A stretch of 64,000 nt of DNA from JANMCE01 sp963791625 (GCA_963791625.1 CAWBTA010000015.1:186001-250000); one strand, 5' to 3'. Positions 36,425 through 46,287 are shown, counted from the stretch's first letter. A program made the numbers and translations. Notes: generated by a model not told the origin, from the letters alone.

Positions 36425-38617
36425 TCATGCGTTGAAGTTGACGGAGCCGAGCGGCGCAAGTGTGTCGAGAGCCACGATCTCCAATCCGCTGTAGGCAACG
36501 AGCACCAGTTTGTTGTCGACGATCATCGAGCGGGTGAACGGCATGGAGAAGTCGGGTCGGTAGCAGGCGTCCGGGTACTGCTTGCACTGCTCGTCAATCT
36601 GGCGCTGCTGCTCTTCCGCTCCAGGCTGCAGCAGACCCTTGACCCGGCCCTGCTCGGTCAGCGACGTCGGCGTCACGTTGGCGACGATGGCACCGGTCAG
36701 TTGGTTCGGCTGGCCGTAGCTCTGCACCGGCACCACAACCTGACCGGTCTTCTCCCAGAGAAGGAATGCGTGCGGGTCGTACTGCGCCTCAGTGAAACCC
36801 TGCCCGATGGGAAGGGTGGCCACCTGCGTGGGCTTCGATGGGTCCCGCACGTCGAACAGTGACAGTTGCGGGCCCGTTACCCGGCCCTCGTCAGTTCCCC
36901 CCTGGCCGACACCGAGCAGATAACCCTCACCAAAGGGGTGGAGGTACGAGCTGAATCCGGGGATCTTCAACTCACCGGCGACCTTGGGATTGGTGGGGTC
37001 CTTGAGGTCGATGACGTAGAGCGGATCGGTCTGGCGGAAGGTGACGACGTAGCCGAGGTCGCCGATAAAGCGAACAGCATAGATCTGCTCGGTCGCCCCG
37101 AGGCCGGTCACTGAACCGATCTGCTCAAGCGTGTCGCCCTTGCGGGCCAACACCCGCACGCCGCTCGATTGGGCGGAGCCGAAGTTGGCCGCCTGATCGG
37201 TGGTGGCAATGCGGAGATTGCCGTTCAACTCGCTCATCGAATACGAGTTGAGCAGCACGCCATCAATGAGACCCGACGCCTTGTACGACACCAGTTCGCC
37301 GTTGAAATCGAACGCATGCACCGCAGTCTTGGGTGGGTCGGGATTGATCGGCTGCACCGCCGGATCCGGTGACTCCTGCCAACGAGTGGTGGTTACGTAG
37401 AGCGACTTCTCGCTCGAATACACCGTGGACCCTTCGGCCACGACACCGGCCGAACCGACGACCTTGGGATTGTCGGTCTTCAGGTCGACCGAGGCGACCC
37501 ACGTGAGGCCGAGGCCGCCGAATTCACCAGGACGGCCCATCTGGTTGCATTCGAGCGCTGAGGCTGGCGTACCGATCGAGCCGGGCCTGCCGCTGGCCGA
37601 GCGGGGCAACCAGTCCTCGATCTTGGAGTCCTTGATGGCTTGCTCGTTGAGCGCCTTGGCCTTGTCTTCCGCGGCCTTGCCGGCAATGGCCGGCTGCAAA
37701 AGCGGGAGACGATCACCGAAGCCGGAACGCACCACGATGCGCACGGTGTTGCCCGCGGCCCGAACGGCCAACGCATCGCCCTCAAGCGTGGACTGGCTGG
37801 TCATGGTTGGCTTGGTCGGGTCGCTGACGTCGAACACTGTAACGGTGGAGGCGCCGCCTCCGTAGCCACGGTAGGGCATGGCACCGAAGACTCTGAGCTG
37901 GATGTCGCCCCAGCCACCGGTCACGACGACAAGGCGCTTGCCGTCAAGAATGATCTGCTGCTGACCCGGTGGCAGATCAACCGTCGCCACCTTGGTGGAG
38001 TTGGTGGTGTCAACGATCTGCAGTCGAGCCGAGTCCACCACGGCGTAGACATAGCGGCCGTCGTTCTCCACGGTGTCACCCTCGTCGACGCCTGCCTCTT
38101 GCGTATTCGTGCCAGAGGAGTCACCGGCGACTCCCGGTGCCGTTGCCGTCTTCGAGGTGGGTGCCGAGCCAGACTGTCGGGCGGCTGGCGCCGCGGTCGT
38201 GGCCGCAGCCGCTGCAGCGGTGGTGGGCACCCCCGCTGCACCCTCGGCGAAAACTGGGCCGCCCGGGTAACCGTACCCGGTGTTGAATCCGTACGGCCCG
38301 ACCCGCTTGAGGGCCGACTCCTGCAGGTAGGCGAGCAGGCTCTTGCAGCCGTCGAAGGCCTCGTAGCGCAGGAAACGTCCGCCCGCCCCGCCTCCGCCCG
38401 ACGATGAGGAAGACGAGCCAGACGATGAGGAAGACGGCTTGGGCGAGCCCGACGAACTGGGCGAACCAGTCGAACCGGACGAACCCGACGACGTCGGGCC
38501 GGGCAGGACGGTTGGCCCGCTGGTCGATGCCTTTGAGCCGGAGCAAGCCGACAAGACAAGCGCGGCCGAAACGGCCGAGAGCGTGAGCTTGGAAACGGGT
38601 GAGGTTCGCATGTTCAT
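36425..38617 (-). CDS. secreted beta-propeller lipoprotein (PF09826-type)
   Basis: 730 residues. The signal ends LVLSAC, giving a lipid-modified C25. A Ser/Gly/Pro-rich linker (about 28-80, long Ser runs) precedes a large propeller domain. The marker TQEAGVDEGDTVENDGRYVYAV is the signature of this family, and repeated blade strands follow (VTVFDVSDPTKPT, LYVIDLKDPTNPKVAG, LSLFDVRDPSKPTQV). Function is unknown; such proteins sit on the outer face of the membrane in archaea and Actinobacteria. GGAGGG lies 8 bases before the ATG. It is divergent from the NUDIX gene with a 65-base spacer. Confidence 0.85.
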   Translation of the reverse strand: MNMRTSPVSKLTLSAVSAALVLSACSGSKASTSGPTVLPGPTSSGSSGSTGSPSSSGSPKPSSSSSGSSSSSSGGGGAGGRFLRYEAFDGCKSLLAYLQESALKRVGPYGFNTGYGYPGGPVFAEGAAGVPTTAAAAAATTAAPAARQSGSAPTSKTATAPGVAGDSSGTNTQEAGVDEGDTVENDGRYVYAVVDSARLQIVDTTNSTKVATVDLPPGQQQIILDGKRLVVVTGGWGDIQLRVFGAMPYRGYGGGASTVTVFDVSDPTKPTMTSQSTLEGDALAVRAAGNTVRIVVRSGFGDRLPLLQPAIAGKAAEDKAKALNEQAIKDSKIEDWLPRSASGRPGSIGTPASALECNQMGRPGEFGGLGLTWVASVDLKTDNPKVVGSAGVVAEGSTVYSSEKSLYVTTTRWQESPDPAVQPINPDPPKTAVHAFDFNGELVSYKASGLIDGVLLNSYSMSELNGNLRIATTDQAANFGSAQSSGVRVLARKGDTLEQIGSVTGLGATEQIYAVRFIGDLGYVVTFRQTDPLYVIDLKDPTNPKVAGELKIPGFSSYLHPFGEGYLLGVGQGGTDEGRVTGPQLSLFDVRDPSKPTQVATLPIGQGFTEAQYDPHAFLLWEKTGQVVVPVQSYGQPNQLTGAIVANVTPTSLTEQGRVKGLLQPGAEEQQRQIDEQCKQYPDACYRPDFSMPFTRSMIVDNKLVLVAYSGLEIVALDTLAPLGSVNFNA

Positions 38618-38682
38618 TCTGACGTTCCCTCCTCAGGGTTCAGTTCCCGAAACCTTCAACAATCTCGTACAGTCGACCAATC

Positions 38683-39366
38683 ATGGAAGAACGCCACCTG
38701 ATTCCTGCCGCGACCGTAGTGGTCGTACGCGACGCACGTGTGGGTCCCCAGGTGTTGATGCTGCACCGATCCTCCACCGGAGCATTTGGGGGTCACTGGG
38801 TTTTCCCTGGTGGCAAAGTCGACCCGCATGACTATGCGCCTGCCGACACCGATTCGCTCGACCCTTATCGTCGCGCCGCCGTTCGGGAAGCTGCGGAGGA
38901 AGCCGACATTGCGCTTCACATTTCGGACCTCGTAACGCTTTCGTACTGGGAGCCTCCACCCTCCCAACCCAAGCGGTTTGGCACCTGGTTCTTCGTCGCC
39001 GCAGCCACGGCAGGCGACGTCACCGTCGATGGTCACGAGATCCACGACCACGCCTGGCTCACCCCGAACGAAGTGCTCGCCCGCCGCGACCGGGGCGAAG
39101 TCGAACTGGCCGCGCCCGACATGGATGACCCTCTACCAACTCTCGGCTCATCCAGCACCGCCGCGCTTCTGACCGCCGAGCGGACGCGACCCACACCAGA
39201 GTTCCGCACCCGGATGGGCGTCGTGGATGATGTCCGCCTCACCATGTGGACGGGTGACGCCGGCTACGAAGCCGACGACGCCACCCTGCCCGGTGAGCGC
39301 CACCGCATGGTCATGGATCCGCAAGGTTGGCGCTACGAGGGCAACTTCGTCAGCCTTCGGTCGTAG
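38683..39366 (+). CDS. NUDIX hydrolase
   Basis: 227 residues. The Nudix box is present but carries an insertion: GGKVDPHDYAPADTDSL then RRAAVREAAEEADI (REAAEE metal ligands). WVFPGGK and TWFFVAAATAGDVTVDGHEIHDHAWLTPNE complete the fold. Relatives act on CoA, ADP-ribose or other nucleoside diphosphates; the insertion and long C-terminus resemble the NUDT19/acyl-CoA diphosphatase type, which is a guess. A 222-base stretch after it (39367-39588) shows no gene. Confidence 0.85.
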   Translation: MEERHLIPAATVVVVRDARVGPQVLMLHRSSTGAFGGHWVFPGGKVDPHDYAPADTDSLDPYRRAAVREAAEEADIALHISDLVTLSYWEPPPSQPKRFGTWFFVAAATAGDVTVDGHEIHDHAWLTPNEVLARRDRGEVELAAPDMDDPLPTLGSSSTAALLTAERTRPTPEFRTRMGVVDDVRLTMWTGDAGYEADDATLPGERHRMVMDPQGWRYEGNFVSLRS

Positions 39367-39588
39367 CTTTGCAAGGCGAGACGACCGAGACACCCGGAAC
39401 CTGGTCGATACCAGAGCCGCCGCTCCCGTGCGTATCACCTGCTGACCAAGCCAAGAGCGCTCGTCGTCTCGATTTGAGCGATCATCCGGCGACCCGGCCC
39501 GGGTCGTGGATGACATCCGCCCATCAGTATTCGTCGGTGCCCCACCGCAACGCCAGCACCTTTCCGCCGAATGAGCCGCACGACCCGC

Positions 39589-40716
39589 TCAAATCGACGC
39601 AAAAGAGCCAATCGACCCAGATTCCCACAATGGGATGCGATCAGTTTTTTGCGGCACGTGCGTCGAGCTCTTTTGGAGTTCGGCGAAGACGTAGCGACCG
39701 AGTCGTTCAGCACCCGGAACGCTCAGGTGAAACCCGTCACTCTGGCGCATCAACTTGGCCTGTCCATCATCATCAATCAGGTAGGCCGCGTAGCTGTTCT
39801 CGGGACTCTCGAACAGGGTCCACGTGTCGACAAAGGTGACGCCGGATCGCTTGGCGGTCTCGTCGCGATAGATCTGGTTGATGATGTTCTGGCGCACAAA
39901 GTCCGTCGGGTCTTCCGGCATCGGCGTTCCGACCCAGATGACTTTGCGACCGTCTCGCAACAGATAATCCATGGTGGCACCGACCCGAACGGCGTACTCC
40001 CCGCTCCATTCCGGTGAGCCGGGCTGAAACGGCCTTTTGTCAATGAGCAAACCCTGCGCGTCATTGCCGCCGAAACCGACCACCACAATCTGCGGGCGCA
40101 ACGCGGTCATCTGCTGCACGAGTCGTGACGGCCAGTCGAAACTGTCGGGACGAGACAGGCCGGTAGCAGCCTTGTAGTCAACCGAGCGGGAATCGACCAC
40201 CTTGGTCGCGACGGCCAGGCGTTGCAGCACCGCCCCCCAGCCCTGTACCAACGAGTCGCCGCCGATATACAGCCGCGCCGGATCGGCGGCGGTGGCTGGG
40301 CGCGGGGCAGTTTCGGGTGGCGTTGTGGGTGCTGCCTCGGCCGGAACCGTCGTATCAACGGACCCTTCCGTTGCACCGGGCTCGGTCACCGACGGCGAGT
40401 CGGGCTCGACCGATGCGGGCTCTGGACCGAAGGCACCGCCCTCGCCAGCTGTGGTCGGAGACGTGATACCCCGGTAGGCATCGACGCGCACCCCCGGCTC
40501 GGTGAGCCGCAGCGTGCTCGACACACGGTGCAGTGCCTTGGTGAGCGAAAGGGCCGGGCCCCGTGTGGGTGAGCTGAGGGGCAGGCGGATGGCCATCTGC
40601 TCCAGGTTTGAGCTGTTCAGCAATGCCGACAACACGTAGAGGATGACCCCAATCTTGGCCACACTGCCCGCAGAAATCGGGCGGCGGCGATCGGCATCAC
40701 CGTGCGTTTCGCTCAT
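39589..40716 (-). CDS. SGNH/GDSL-type esterase (DUF459-like) with N-terminal membrane anchor
   Basis: 375 residues from ATG 40716 (GTG 40719, overlapping the previous stop, is possible). The N-terminus has a hydrophobic segment (GSVAKIGVILYVLSALL), then a Pro/Thr/Glu-rich linker. The catalytic domain has SGNH blocks: YIGGDSLVQGWG (nucleophile Ser), VVVGFGGNDAQG (Gly/Asn) and DGFHLSVPGAERLG (Asp and His). It is coupled to an MBOAT gene, the arrangement of AlgI/AlgJ or PatA/PatB systems that move acetyl groups onto extracellular polysaccharide or peptidoglycan. Confidence 0.85.
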   Translation of the reverse strand: MSETHGDADRRRPISAGSVAKIGVILYVLSALLNSSNLEQMAIRLPLSSPTRGPALSLTKALHRVSSTLRLTEPGVRVDAYRGITSPTTAGEGGAFGPEPASVEPDSPSVTEPGATEGSVDTTVPAEAAPTTPPETAPRPATAADPARLYIGGDSLVQGWGAVLQRLAVATKVVDSRSVDYKAATGLSRPDSFDWPSRLVQQMTALRPQIVVVGFGGNDAQGLLIDKRPFQPGSPEWSGEYAVRVGATMDYLLRDGRKVIWVGTPMPEDPTDFVRQNIINQIYRDETAKRSGVTFVDTWTLFESPENSYAAYLIDDDGQAKLMRQSDGFHLSVPGAERLGRYVFAELQKSSTHVPQKTDRIPLWESGSIGSFASI

Positions 40717-40718
40717 CA

Positions 40719-42167
40719 CTAGAACTGAAAGTAGATGAAGGGCTGCACCCCAATGGGCGCGAGCCGGTCAATAAAGAAGAAACAGACAGCGAGGGTAAGG
40801 CCCTGAAACACGACGGGCATGGTGGAAAAGCGGAACTGCACCATCTTCATAAAACCTTCGGGCACGAACTGGCTGAAGATCATGATGGCCAGAACGGCAG
40901 CGAGTAGCGGGGTCACCAACGGCGATGGGCTTCCCCATCCCGACACCAACCGCCCGAGCACGTCGTAGGCCAGGGACAACTTCTCGGCCCGGAAGAAAAC
41001 CCAGGCGAAACAGACGATGTGGAAGGTGACGACCCACCCGACCAGCCGCCTGGGTAGGAAGCCGCTCTCGATCGGTGCGTCGTCGGTGATGCCACGCGCC
41101 TGGTTCATGAACCGCTCGACCGCAAGACCGACGCCGTGGATGCCTCCCCAGATCACAAACCGCCACGCCGCGCCGTGCCACAGGCCACCGATCAGCATGG
41201 TGAGCGCCAAGTTGACGTAGGTGCGAGCCGTGCCCTTTCGGCTGCCGCCAAGGGGTATGTAGAGATAGTCGCGCAACCAGCGCGACAGGCTCATGTGCCA
41301 CCGTCGCCAGAAGTCCTGCAGGCTGGTGGCGGTATACGGCGAGTCGAAGTTCTTCGGGAAACGCACACCCATGAGCAGGGCGATGCCGATGGCGATATCG
41401 GTGTAGCCGCTGAAGTCGGCATAGATCTGCAACGCGTAGGCGTAGATGCCGAACAGCGTTTCGAGGGCGCTGTGACCCTTGGGGTTCGTGAAGACCTGAT
41501 CGGCAATCGAGTGGCTGAGATAGGCCGAGATGACGACCTTTTTGAACATGCCCGCCACGATCAAACGGAACGCGTGCGACGCGTCGATGAACCGCGGATC
41601 GGGCCGGACTCGCAACTGCGGCAGGAACTCGGTGGCCCGCACGATCGGCCCGGCGACGAGGTGCGGGAAAAAGCACAGGTACGTGGCGAAGTCGATCAAC
41701 TGGGTCGGCTTCACCTTGCCTCGGTAGGCGTCGATCACATAGCTGAGCGCCTGGAAAATGAAGAACGAAATGGCCACCGGCAAGATGACTTGGCGCTTGG
41801 GCAGCCAGCTGAGCAGCGGCCCGAAGTTGTCTCGCCCGAAGTTGTAGTACTTGAAGTAGGCCAGCACACTGAGGTCGGATATGACCGCGACGTATACCCA
41901 AATCTTGCGGGTGACGTCGTTGCGAGCCTGGAAAATGCCGACCACGAACACCTGGTTTATGACCGTGACCAGCAACAACAGGGCCGGGTACTTCCATCGG
42001 TTTCCGGTATCCCACGGCAACCACGAGCCCTTGAAGGCGAACGCGTAGAACACATAGCTGGCAGCGATCATGAACAGCTTCCAGCGCTGCGGTTGTGGGC
42101 GCAGCAGCCACGAGCCGATGAACACGATCGGAAAGAAGATGCCGAACTGGATAGTAGGGAAGAGCAC
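40719..42167 (-). CDS. MBOAT-family O-acyltransferase (AlgI-like)
   Basis: 482 residues with about ten membrane helices. The conserved MBOAT region has SLQDFWRRWHMSLSRWLRDYLYIPLGGSRKG, with the essential His in MLIGGLWHGAAW. The start IQFGIFFPIVFIGSWLL matches AlgI. It probably passes acyl groups across the membrane to the SGNH partner encoded directly downstream. The start codon is GTG with GGGG before it. The target polymer cannot be told from this window. Confidence 0.92.
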   Translation of the reverse strand: MLFPTIQFGIFFPIVFIGSWLLRPQPQRWKLFMIAASYVFYAFAFKGSWLPWDTGNRWKYPALLLLVTVINQVFVVGIFQARNDVTRKIWVYVAVISDLSVLAYFKYYNFGRDNFGPLLSWLPKRQVILPVAISFFIFQALSYVIDAYRGKVKPTQLIDFATYLCFFPHLVAGPIVRATEFLPQLRVRPDPRFIDASHAFRLIVAGMFKKVVISAYLSHSIADQVFTNPKGHSALETLFGIYAYALQIYADFSGYTDIAIGIALLMGVRFPKNFDSPYTATSLQDFWRRWHMSLSRWLRDYLYIPLGGSRKGTARTYVNLALTMLIGGLWHGAAWRFVIWGGIHGVGLAVERFMNQARGITDDAPIESGFLPRRLVGWVVTFHIVCFAWVFFRAEKLSLAYDVLGRLVSGWGSPSPLVTPLLAAVLAIMIFSQFVPEGFMKMVQFRFSTMPVVFQGLTLAVCFFFIDRLAPIGVQPFIYFQF

Positions 42168-42231
42168 GGTACCCCAACGTTAGAATGACCCCGCGTAACT
42201 GTCGGGGATGGCCGAGGACGAGTGCCGGTTG

Positions 42232-42804
42232 TCAGCCCAGCAGTTCAGCAACGTCGACCGACACAGGCCCGATGTCGAGGCGGCCGGAGGTCAGGGTTTC
42301 ATGGCGGCCAAACCGAGCGTCGTCTCCGCTGATCGGCGCCGTGTAGGACTCGATGACGTTGTCGGGCAGATTGACGATGATGTAGTGACCGATGTCGGCG
42401 TTGGCGTAGATGCGCTGCTTCGACGAACGATCACGGGCGAGTGACGACCCGGCAACTTCGATCACGGCTTCGATTTCTGAGCCGGTTGGGTGACGCAGCG
42501 AATAGTCGAGGTCTGCGACGATCGCCAGATCGGGCTCCGGTTCGGAGTCGAGCGTTGAGATCGGGTTCTGAACTCGAACCTGCCATGGCCCGTCTCCGAC
42601 TGCCTGGAGGAGCAATCGGGTGAGTCGGGTGATACGAAAGGCGTGCGCCGGACCTTCGGTCATCTTCTCGACCAACACTCCCTCGAAGAGTTCAAGCGGA
42701 TCGCCGTCGAGCAGCACGCCGCTTGCGACCATCTGGTGGTACTGCGCGACGCTGAGCCTGGCGAGAGAAATCGCAGGATCGCCAAGCAGCGAGGACATGG
42801 CCAT
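42232..42804 (-). CDS. Uma2-family (DUF820) putative restriction endonuclease
   Basis: 190 residues. Uma2 features: LSVAQYHQMVASGVLLDGDPLELFEGVLVEKM, EPEPDLAIVADLDY and VIEVAGSSLARDRSSKQRIYANADIGHYIIVNL, the PD-(D/E)XK nuclease core with D, E and K in place. These proteins are common, often multicopy, and their biological role is unsettled. It is divergent from helD with a 69-base spacer. Confidence 0.87.
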   Translation of the reverse strand: MAMSSLLGDPAISLARLSVAQYHQMVASGVLLDGDPLELFEGVLVEKMTEGPAHAFRITRLTRLLLQAVGDGPWQVRVQNPISTLDSEPEPDLAIVADLDYSLRHPTGSEIEAVIEVAGSSLARDRSSKQRIYANADIGHYIIVNLPDNVIESYTAPISGDDARFGRHETLTSGRLDIGPVSVDVAELLG

Positions 42805-42873
42805 ACGTTACAGCGATTGCCGCAAGCGACTGGCTCGGGAGGTTCGGGCGAGGCGGGTAGAGTGTTCGGCCCT

Positions 42874-44862
42874 ATGGCTGATGCGGCGGCACTCTTTCCT
42901 GACCTGGTCGCTGAGCAGGAGCATTTAGCTTCATCACGCCATCATCGGCAGCGGATGATCACGCAGTTGCTGGCGGCGATTGAGAATCACACGGCGGCTG
43001 ACGAGATCACGCAGGAGTACGTGGAGATGACGGTGGAGGAAGCCGTTGCCGATCTGCGCTCCCCCGGCGCGGGCGACTTTTTCGGCCGCATCGATGATGA
43101 GGAGGGCGCGCGCTGGTATGTCGGTCGACGCCACATCGAGGATGAGAAGCACGACCCGCTGGTGGTGGATTGGCGGGCCGGAATTGCGGCGCCGTTCTAC
43201 CGAGCAACCGGTATCGACCCGCTCGGACTCAAGTTCCGGCGCCGCTTCATGTTGACCGAAGGCGAGATCACCACCTATCTCGATGAGCATCTCGATGACG
43301 CCGACGAGAGCGGCGTCGGCAGCGGTATCCCCGACCCAGTGCTGGCCGAAATCGGTGCGGCTCGAACGGGTGCGATGCGCGAAATCGTCGCCACCATTCA
43401 GGGCGAGCAGGACGTTGTCATCCGTTCATCACTTGAAGGTTGCCTGGTCGTACAGGGTGGCCCCGGCACAGGAAAGACCGCCGTTGGTCTCCATCGCGCT
43501 GCGTACCTCCTGTTCCAACATCGGCGTGAGTTGGTTCGCACGGGCGTGTTGGTGATCGGGCCGAACAAGGTGTTCCTTGATTACATCGGCAACGTGTTGC
43601 CGTCGCTTGGCGAGCGATCGGTGCAGCAGCAGACGTTGCTCGACCTGTGCATTCCGAAGGTGCCGATCGACGGAGACGACACGGTCGAGGTGGCCCGCTT
43701 GAAAGGCTCGGCCCGGATGGCGGATGTGATCGGGCGAGCGGCTCGGCAGGCCATTGTTCGTCCCGTCACCGCCGTGCGTGTTCCACTTGGCGTACGCACC
43801 GTCGTGATCGAGCCCGAAGACATGAGCAACTGGATTGATCAAGCGCTTGATTCGCAGCAGCCGATCAACCGGAGGAGAGTCGGGCTCAAGGCCATCATGA
43901 CCAACGAGATGCGCCGCCGGTCGGGCAAGGACAACGCCAAGGCTGACGCATTGCGCACCACCCTCGACAAGGCGTGGCCCCTCGTGCAGCCGAAGGCCTT
44001 GATCGAGAAACTGCTCTCGAACGCCGACCTCCTCGCCGCGGCAGCCGAAGGTCTGTACACGCCTGATGAACAGCAGCTGTTGCTGACCAGGGTGGGTCGC
44101 AAGAAGGCGTGGACGGCGGCCGATCAGGTGTTGGTGGACGAGGCCAACAACCAGCTGAACGGGTCGCCGACAACCGTTGGCCACATCGTGGTGGATGAGG
44201 CGCAGGACCACTCCGCGCTTGCCCTCATTGCCATCGGGCGCCGTTGTCCCGCTCGTTCGTTCACCATCCTCGGTGACCTTGCCCAGTCAACCGGTGCCGC
44301 CGGTCAGGAGGATTGGACCGACGTGCTGCAGTGGCTCGGCTCTGGCACAGCCGACAACCGTGTCGAGCATCTCACCATCGGCTACCGCGTCCCGGCCGCT
44401 GTGCTCGACGTTGCCAACCGACTGCTGCCGAGTACCGGCGTGACCGTGCCCGCCAGTCGTTCGGCTCGAACCGAAGGCGCGCCGCCGGCCGTACGCATCA
44501 CCGACGTCGACCAGCTCGCAGCAGCCGTCGTGGCCGAGGTGACGGCGTTGAAGCACCACCACAAACTCACCGCGGTGATTGCGCCCGACGACGTGCGGGA
44601 CGACATCGAGAACGCGCTCGTGGCGGCCGGTTGGCAACCCGTGCAACGGGTGCAGGACGTGCAGCGGGCCGAGGTGCCGGTGTTCTCCCCCGAGGTCGTC
44701 AAGGGCCTCGAGTTCGACGGCGTGGTGCTGGTGAACCCCGGCGACATCCTCGACGGCACCCAACGCGGGGCTCGGGTGTTGTACGTCGCTATGACCCGCG
44801 CCGTACAAGCCCTCTCACTCATCTCCGACCAATCCCTGCCCGACGTGCTCGCACTCGGATAG
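42874..44862 (+). CDS. helD: HelD-like RNA-polymerase-associated SF1 helicase
   Basis: 662 residues from ATG 42874; the frame is open further upstream but coding character begins here. The N-terminal coiled coil is FPDLVAEQEHLASSRHHRQRM, followed by YVGRRHIEDEKHDPLVVDWRAGIAAPFY. Walker A QGGPGTGKTAVGLHRAAYLLFQHR (about 195-203) is diagnostic for HelD. HIVVDEAQDHSALALIAIGRR, HLTIGYRVPAAVLDVAN and VLYVAMTRAVQALSL are the later SF1 motifs. HelD removes stalled or rifampicin-bound RNA polymerase from nucleic acid and recycles it. Confidence 0.88.
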   Translation: MADAAALFPDLVAEQEHLASSRHHRQRMITQLLAAIENHTAADEITQEYVEMTVEEAVADLRSPGAGDFFGRIDDEEGARWYVGRRHIEDEKHDPLVVDWRAGIAAPFYRATGIDPLGLKFRRRFMLTEGEITTYLDEHLDDADESGVGSGIPDPVLAEIGAARTGAMREIVATIQGEQDVVIRSSLEGCLVVQGGPGTGKTAVGLHRAAYLLFQHRRELVRTGVLVIGPNKVFLDYIGNVLPSLGERSVQQQTLLDLCIPKVPIDGDDTVEVARLKGSARMADVIGRAARQAIVRPVTAVRVPLGVRTVVIEPEDMSNWIDQALDSQQPINRRRVGLKAIMTNEMRRRSGKDNAKADALRTTLDKAWPLVQPKALIEKLLSNADLLAAAAEGLYTPDEQQLLLTRVGRKKAWTAADQVLVDEANNQLNGSPTTVGHIVVDEAQDHSALALIAIGRRCPARSFTILGDLAQSTGAAGQEDWTDVLQWLGSGTADNRVEHLTIGYRVPAAVLDVANRLLPSTGVTVPASRSARTEGAPPAVRITDVDQLAAAVVAEVTALKHHHKLTAVIAPDDVRDDIENALVAAGWQPVQRVQDVQRAEVPVFSPEVVKGLEFDGVVLVNPGDILDGTQRGARVLYVAMTRAVQALSLISDQSLPDVLALG

Positions 44863-44948
44863 TCCGTCGGACGGAGCCGATGCATCATGCGTGGCGACCA
44901 GGAGAGAGACGGCGAGAAGAGTGAGCGGAGCCAGACTGACGAAGAGCA

Positions 44949-46166
44949 TCAGCTCTTGCCGAGCTCGGGCTCAGTCTGCACGATGGTGATGTTGCCGATA
45001 CCGACCTTGAGATCGAGATCGATCGTGCGGATGGCACCATCCGGCTTGTTTGTGCGGTCAATGTGCACACTGGTGCCGCCGGTGTCCTGGTCACCGATCT
45101 TCACGTCGCCGAGGCTCACCTCACTGCGCAACGTGTAACCGACATTGCTCGGTACAAGCACTTCGATCTGACCGGCACCAACGCGGTACTTCAATGGTTG
45201 TGGTGTCGTGACGCCGCGCAGATCGACCTTGATGTGTCCGGCGGAAAGAGCGCGCTCGGCCGGATCGCCGTTGACATCGGCGGCGCGCAGAATCAACTCG
45301 CCGGACCTGCCGTCGAGCGGCACCCCGGCGCTGGAGTACCACCGGGCAAACGGCAGCAGGGTCAGGAGCGCGAGCAGCGGCAGCAACAGCGCCCACGATG
45401 GTCGACGGGCCAACAGCCCGACCACAAACCCGACGAGTAACACGACGAACCCGCTGAAGAGGACGTTGAACACGTTGGTGAACGGTGACAGCACCACCAT
45501 CGTCCCAATCGACGCGGCGAATGATGCCCAGCCCCATCCCTTCCTGCGAGGAACCACGGGAAGCGGAACAGGCACGGACGGTGCGACGTACGGCGGCGGC
45601 ACGAAGCCGTCGTGATCGTGCAGATCAACATCAGGCTTCCAGGTCTGCCAATCCGGCGTTTCCTGAACGGGCTGGCCGGCAGTGACATGGGTACTGGCGA
45701 CCGGCTGTGGCCATGTGGGTACGCCACCGCTGGGCCGGGGAACCGCTGGACGATCCTTCGTCCACAAGTAGTACCCGGCGCTACCGAGTACGGCGACGGC
45801 CAGCAGGTCGAATGAGCCGCCGTTGAAGAGCGCATAGGCAGCGAGCGCAATGCCCGCAATGACGGCGAGGAGTCGATCAGGTCGACCGCCAGAGACGCGC
45901 TCGCCGAGCGAGTTGACCTCACCAACCTTTGGGATGAGCGCCGCGGCAGCCAAATACGCAAACAGGCCAAGCCCGCCTGCAAACGACAGCAAGAAGAACG
46001 CCCAGCGCAGGACAGCCACGGGGGCGCCGGTGTAGTCGGCCAGACCCTTGGCGACGCCGAGCCAGCGCTTTTTGTCGACGGCGCGGTACAGGTGCCGCAC
46101 GGGGGGAACAGGCGGTATGGGCGGAGGGAGAGGGTTACGGAATTCGTTGTCGGTCATCGGGTTCAT
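44949..46166 (-). CDS. PspC-domain membrane protein with LiaF-like C-terminal domain
   Basis: 405 residues from ATG 46166 (MNPMTDNEF; ATG 46157 is possible). A proline-rich start leads to a PspC domain (HLYRAVDKKRWLGVAKGLADYTGAPVAVLRWAFFLLSFAGGLGLFAYL). Further hydrophobic segments follow near LLAVIAGIALAAYALF and within the middle, and a beta-rich LiaF/toast-rack-like tail ends the protein (IKVDLRGVTTPQPLKYRVGAGQIEVLVP, YTLRSEVSLGDVKIG). With the divergent PspC-kinase and LuxR regulator it makes a LiaFSR-like envelope-stress set, in which LiaF restrains the kinase. Confidence 0.85.
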   Translation of the reverse strand: MNPMTDNEFRNPLPPPIPPVPPVRHLYRAVDKKRWLGVAKGLADYTGAPVAVLRWAFFLLSFAGGLGLFAYLAAAALIPKVGEVNSLGERVSGGRPDRLLAVIAGIALAAYALFNGGSFDLLAVAVLGSAGYYLWTKDRPAVPRPSGGVPTWPQPVASTHVTAGQPVQETPDWQTWKPDVDLHDHDGFVPPPYVAPSVPVPLPVVPRRKGWGWASFAASIGTMVVLSPFTNVFNVLFSGFVVLLVGFVVGLLARRPSWALLLPLLALLTLLPFARWYSSAGVPLDGRSGELILRAADVNGDPAERALSAGHIKVDLRGVTTPQPLKYRVGAGQIEVLVPSNVGYTLRSEVSLGDVKIGDQDTGGTSVHIDRTNKPDGAIRTIDLDLKVGIGNITIVQTEPELGKS

Positions 46167-46221
46167 GGAACGAGCATGCGCCTCGCTGACCGACCACGGT
46201 ATCGGGCAAGGCCCGCTTCGT

Positions 46222-46253
46222 ACCCTGATTTGGTTCCCAGGGTGGTCCCTGAT
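46222..46253. promoter_or_regulatory. candidate operator in the divergent PspC/kinase promoter region
   Basis: The 121-base spacer between the divergent starts holds an imperfect dyad ACCCTG-N10-CAGGGT (46222-46243) and two direct copies of CCCTGAT 24 bases apart (46223 and 46247). This geometry would suit a LuxR-type regulator that controls its own operon. Evidence is only the pattern. Confidence 0.25.
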
Positions 46254-46287
46254 GACATCGACCTGTGAGGAGTGCGACGATAGACAC

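Noticed and set aside
39367..39588. Possible non-coding RNA in the 222-base spacer after the NUDIX gene
   Set aside because: A long-range pairing CGAGACGAC/GTCGTCTCG was noticed, but there is no compact fold or family motif to support an RNA gene.
40768..42177. 469-codon minus-strand ORF in another frame over the MBOAT gene
   Set aside because: Arg/His/Pro-rich shadow translation; the other frame gives a clear membrane acyltransferase with the MBOAT His.
42874..44862. HelR-type rifampicin-resistance element upstream of helD
   Set aside because: No inverted repeat resembling the rifampicin-associated element was found in the 69-base spacer before the start.
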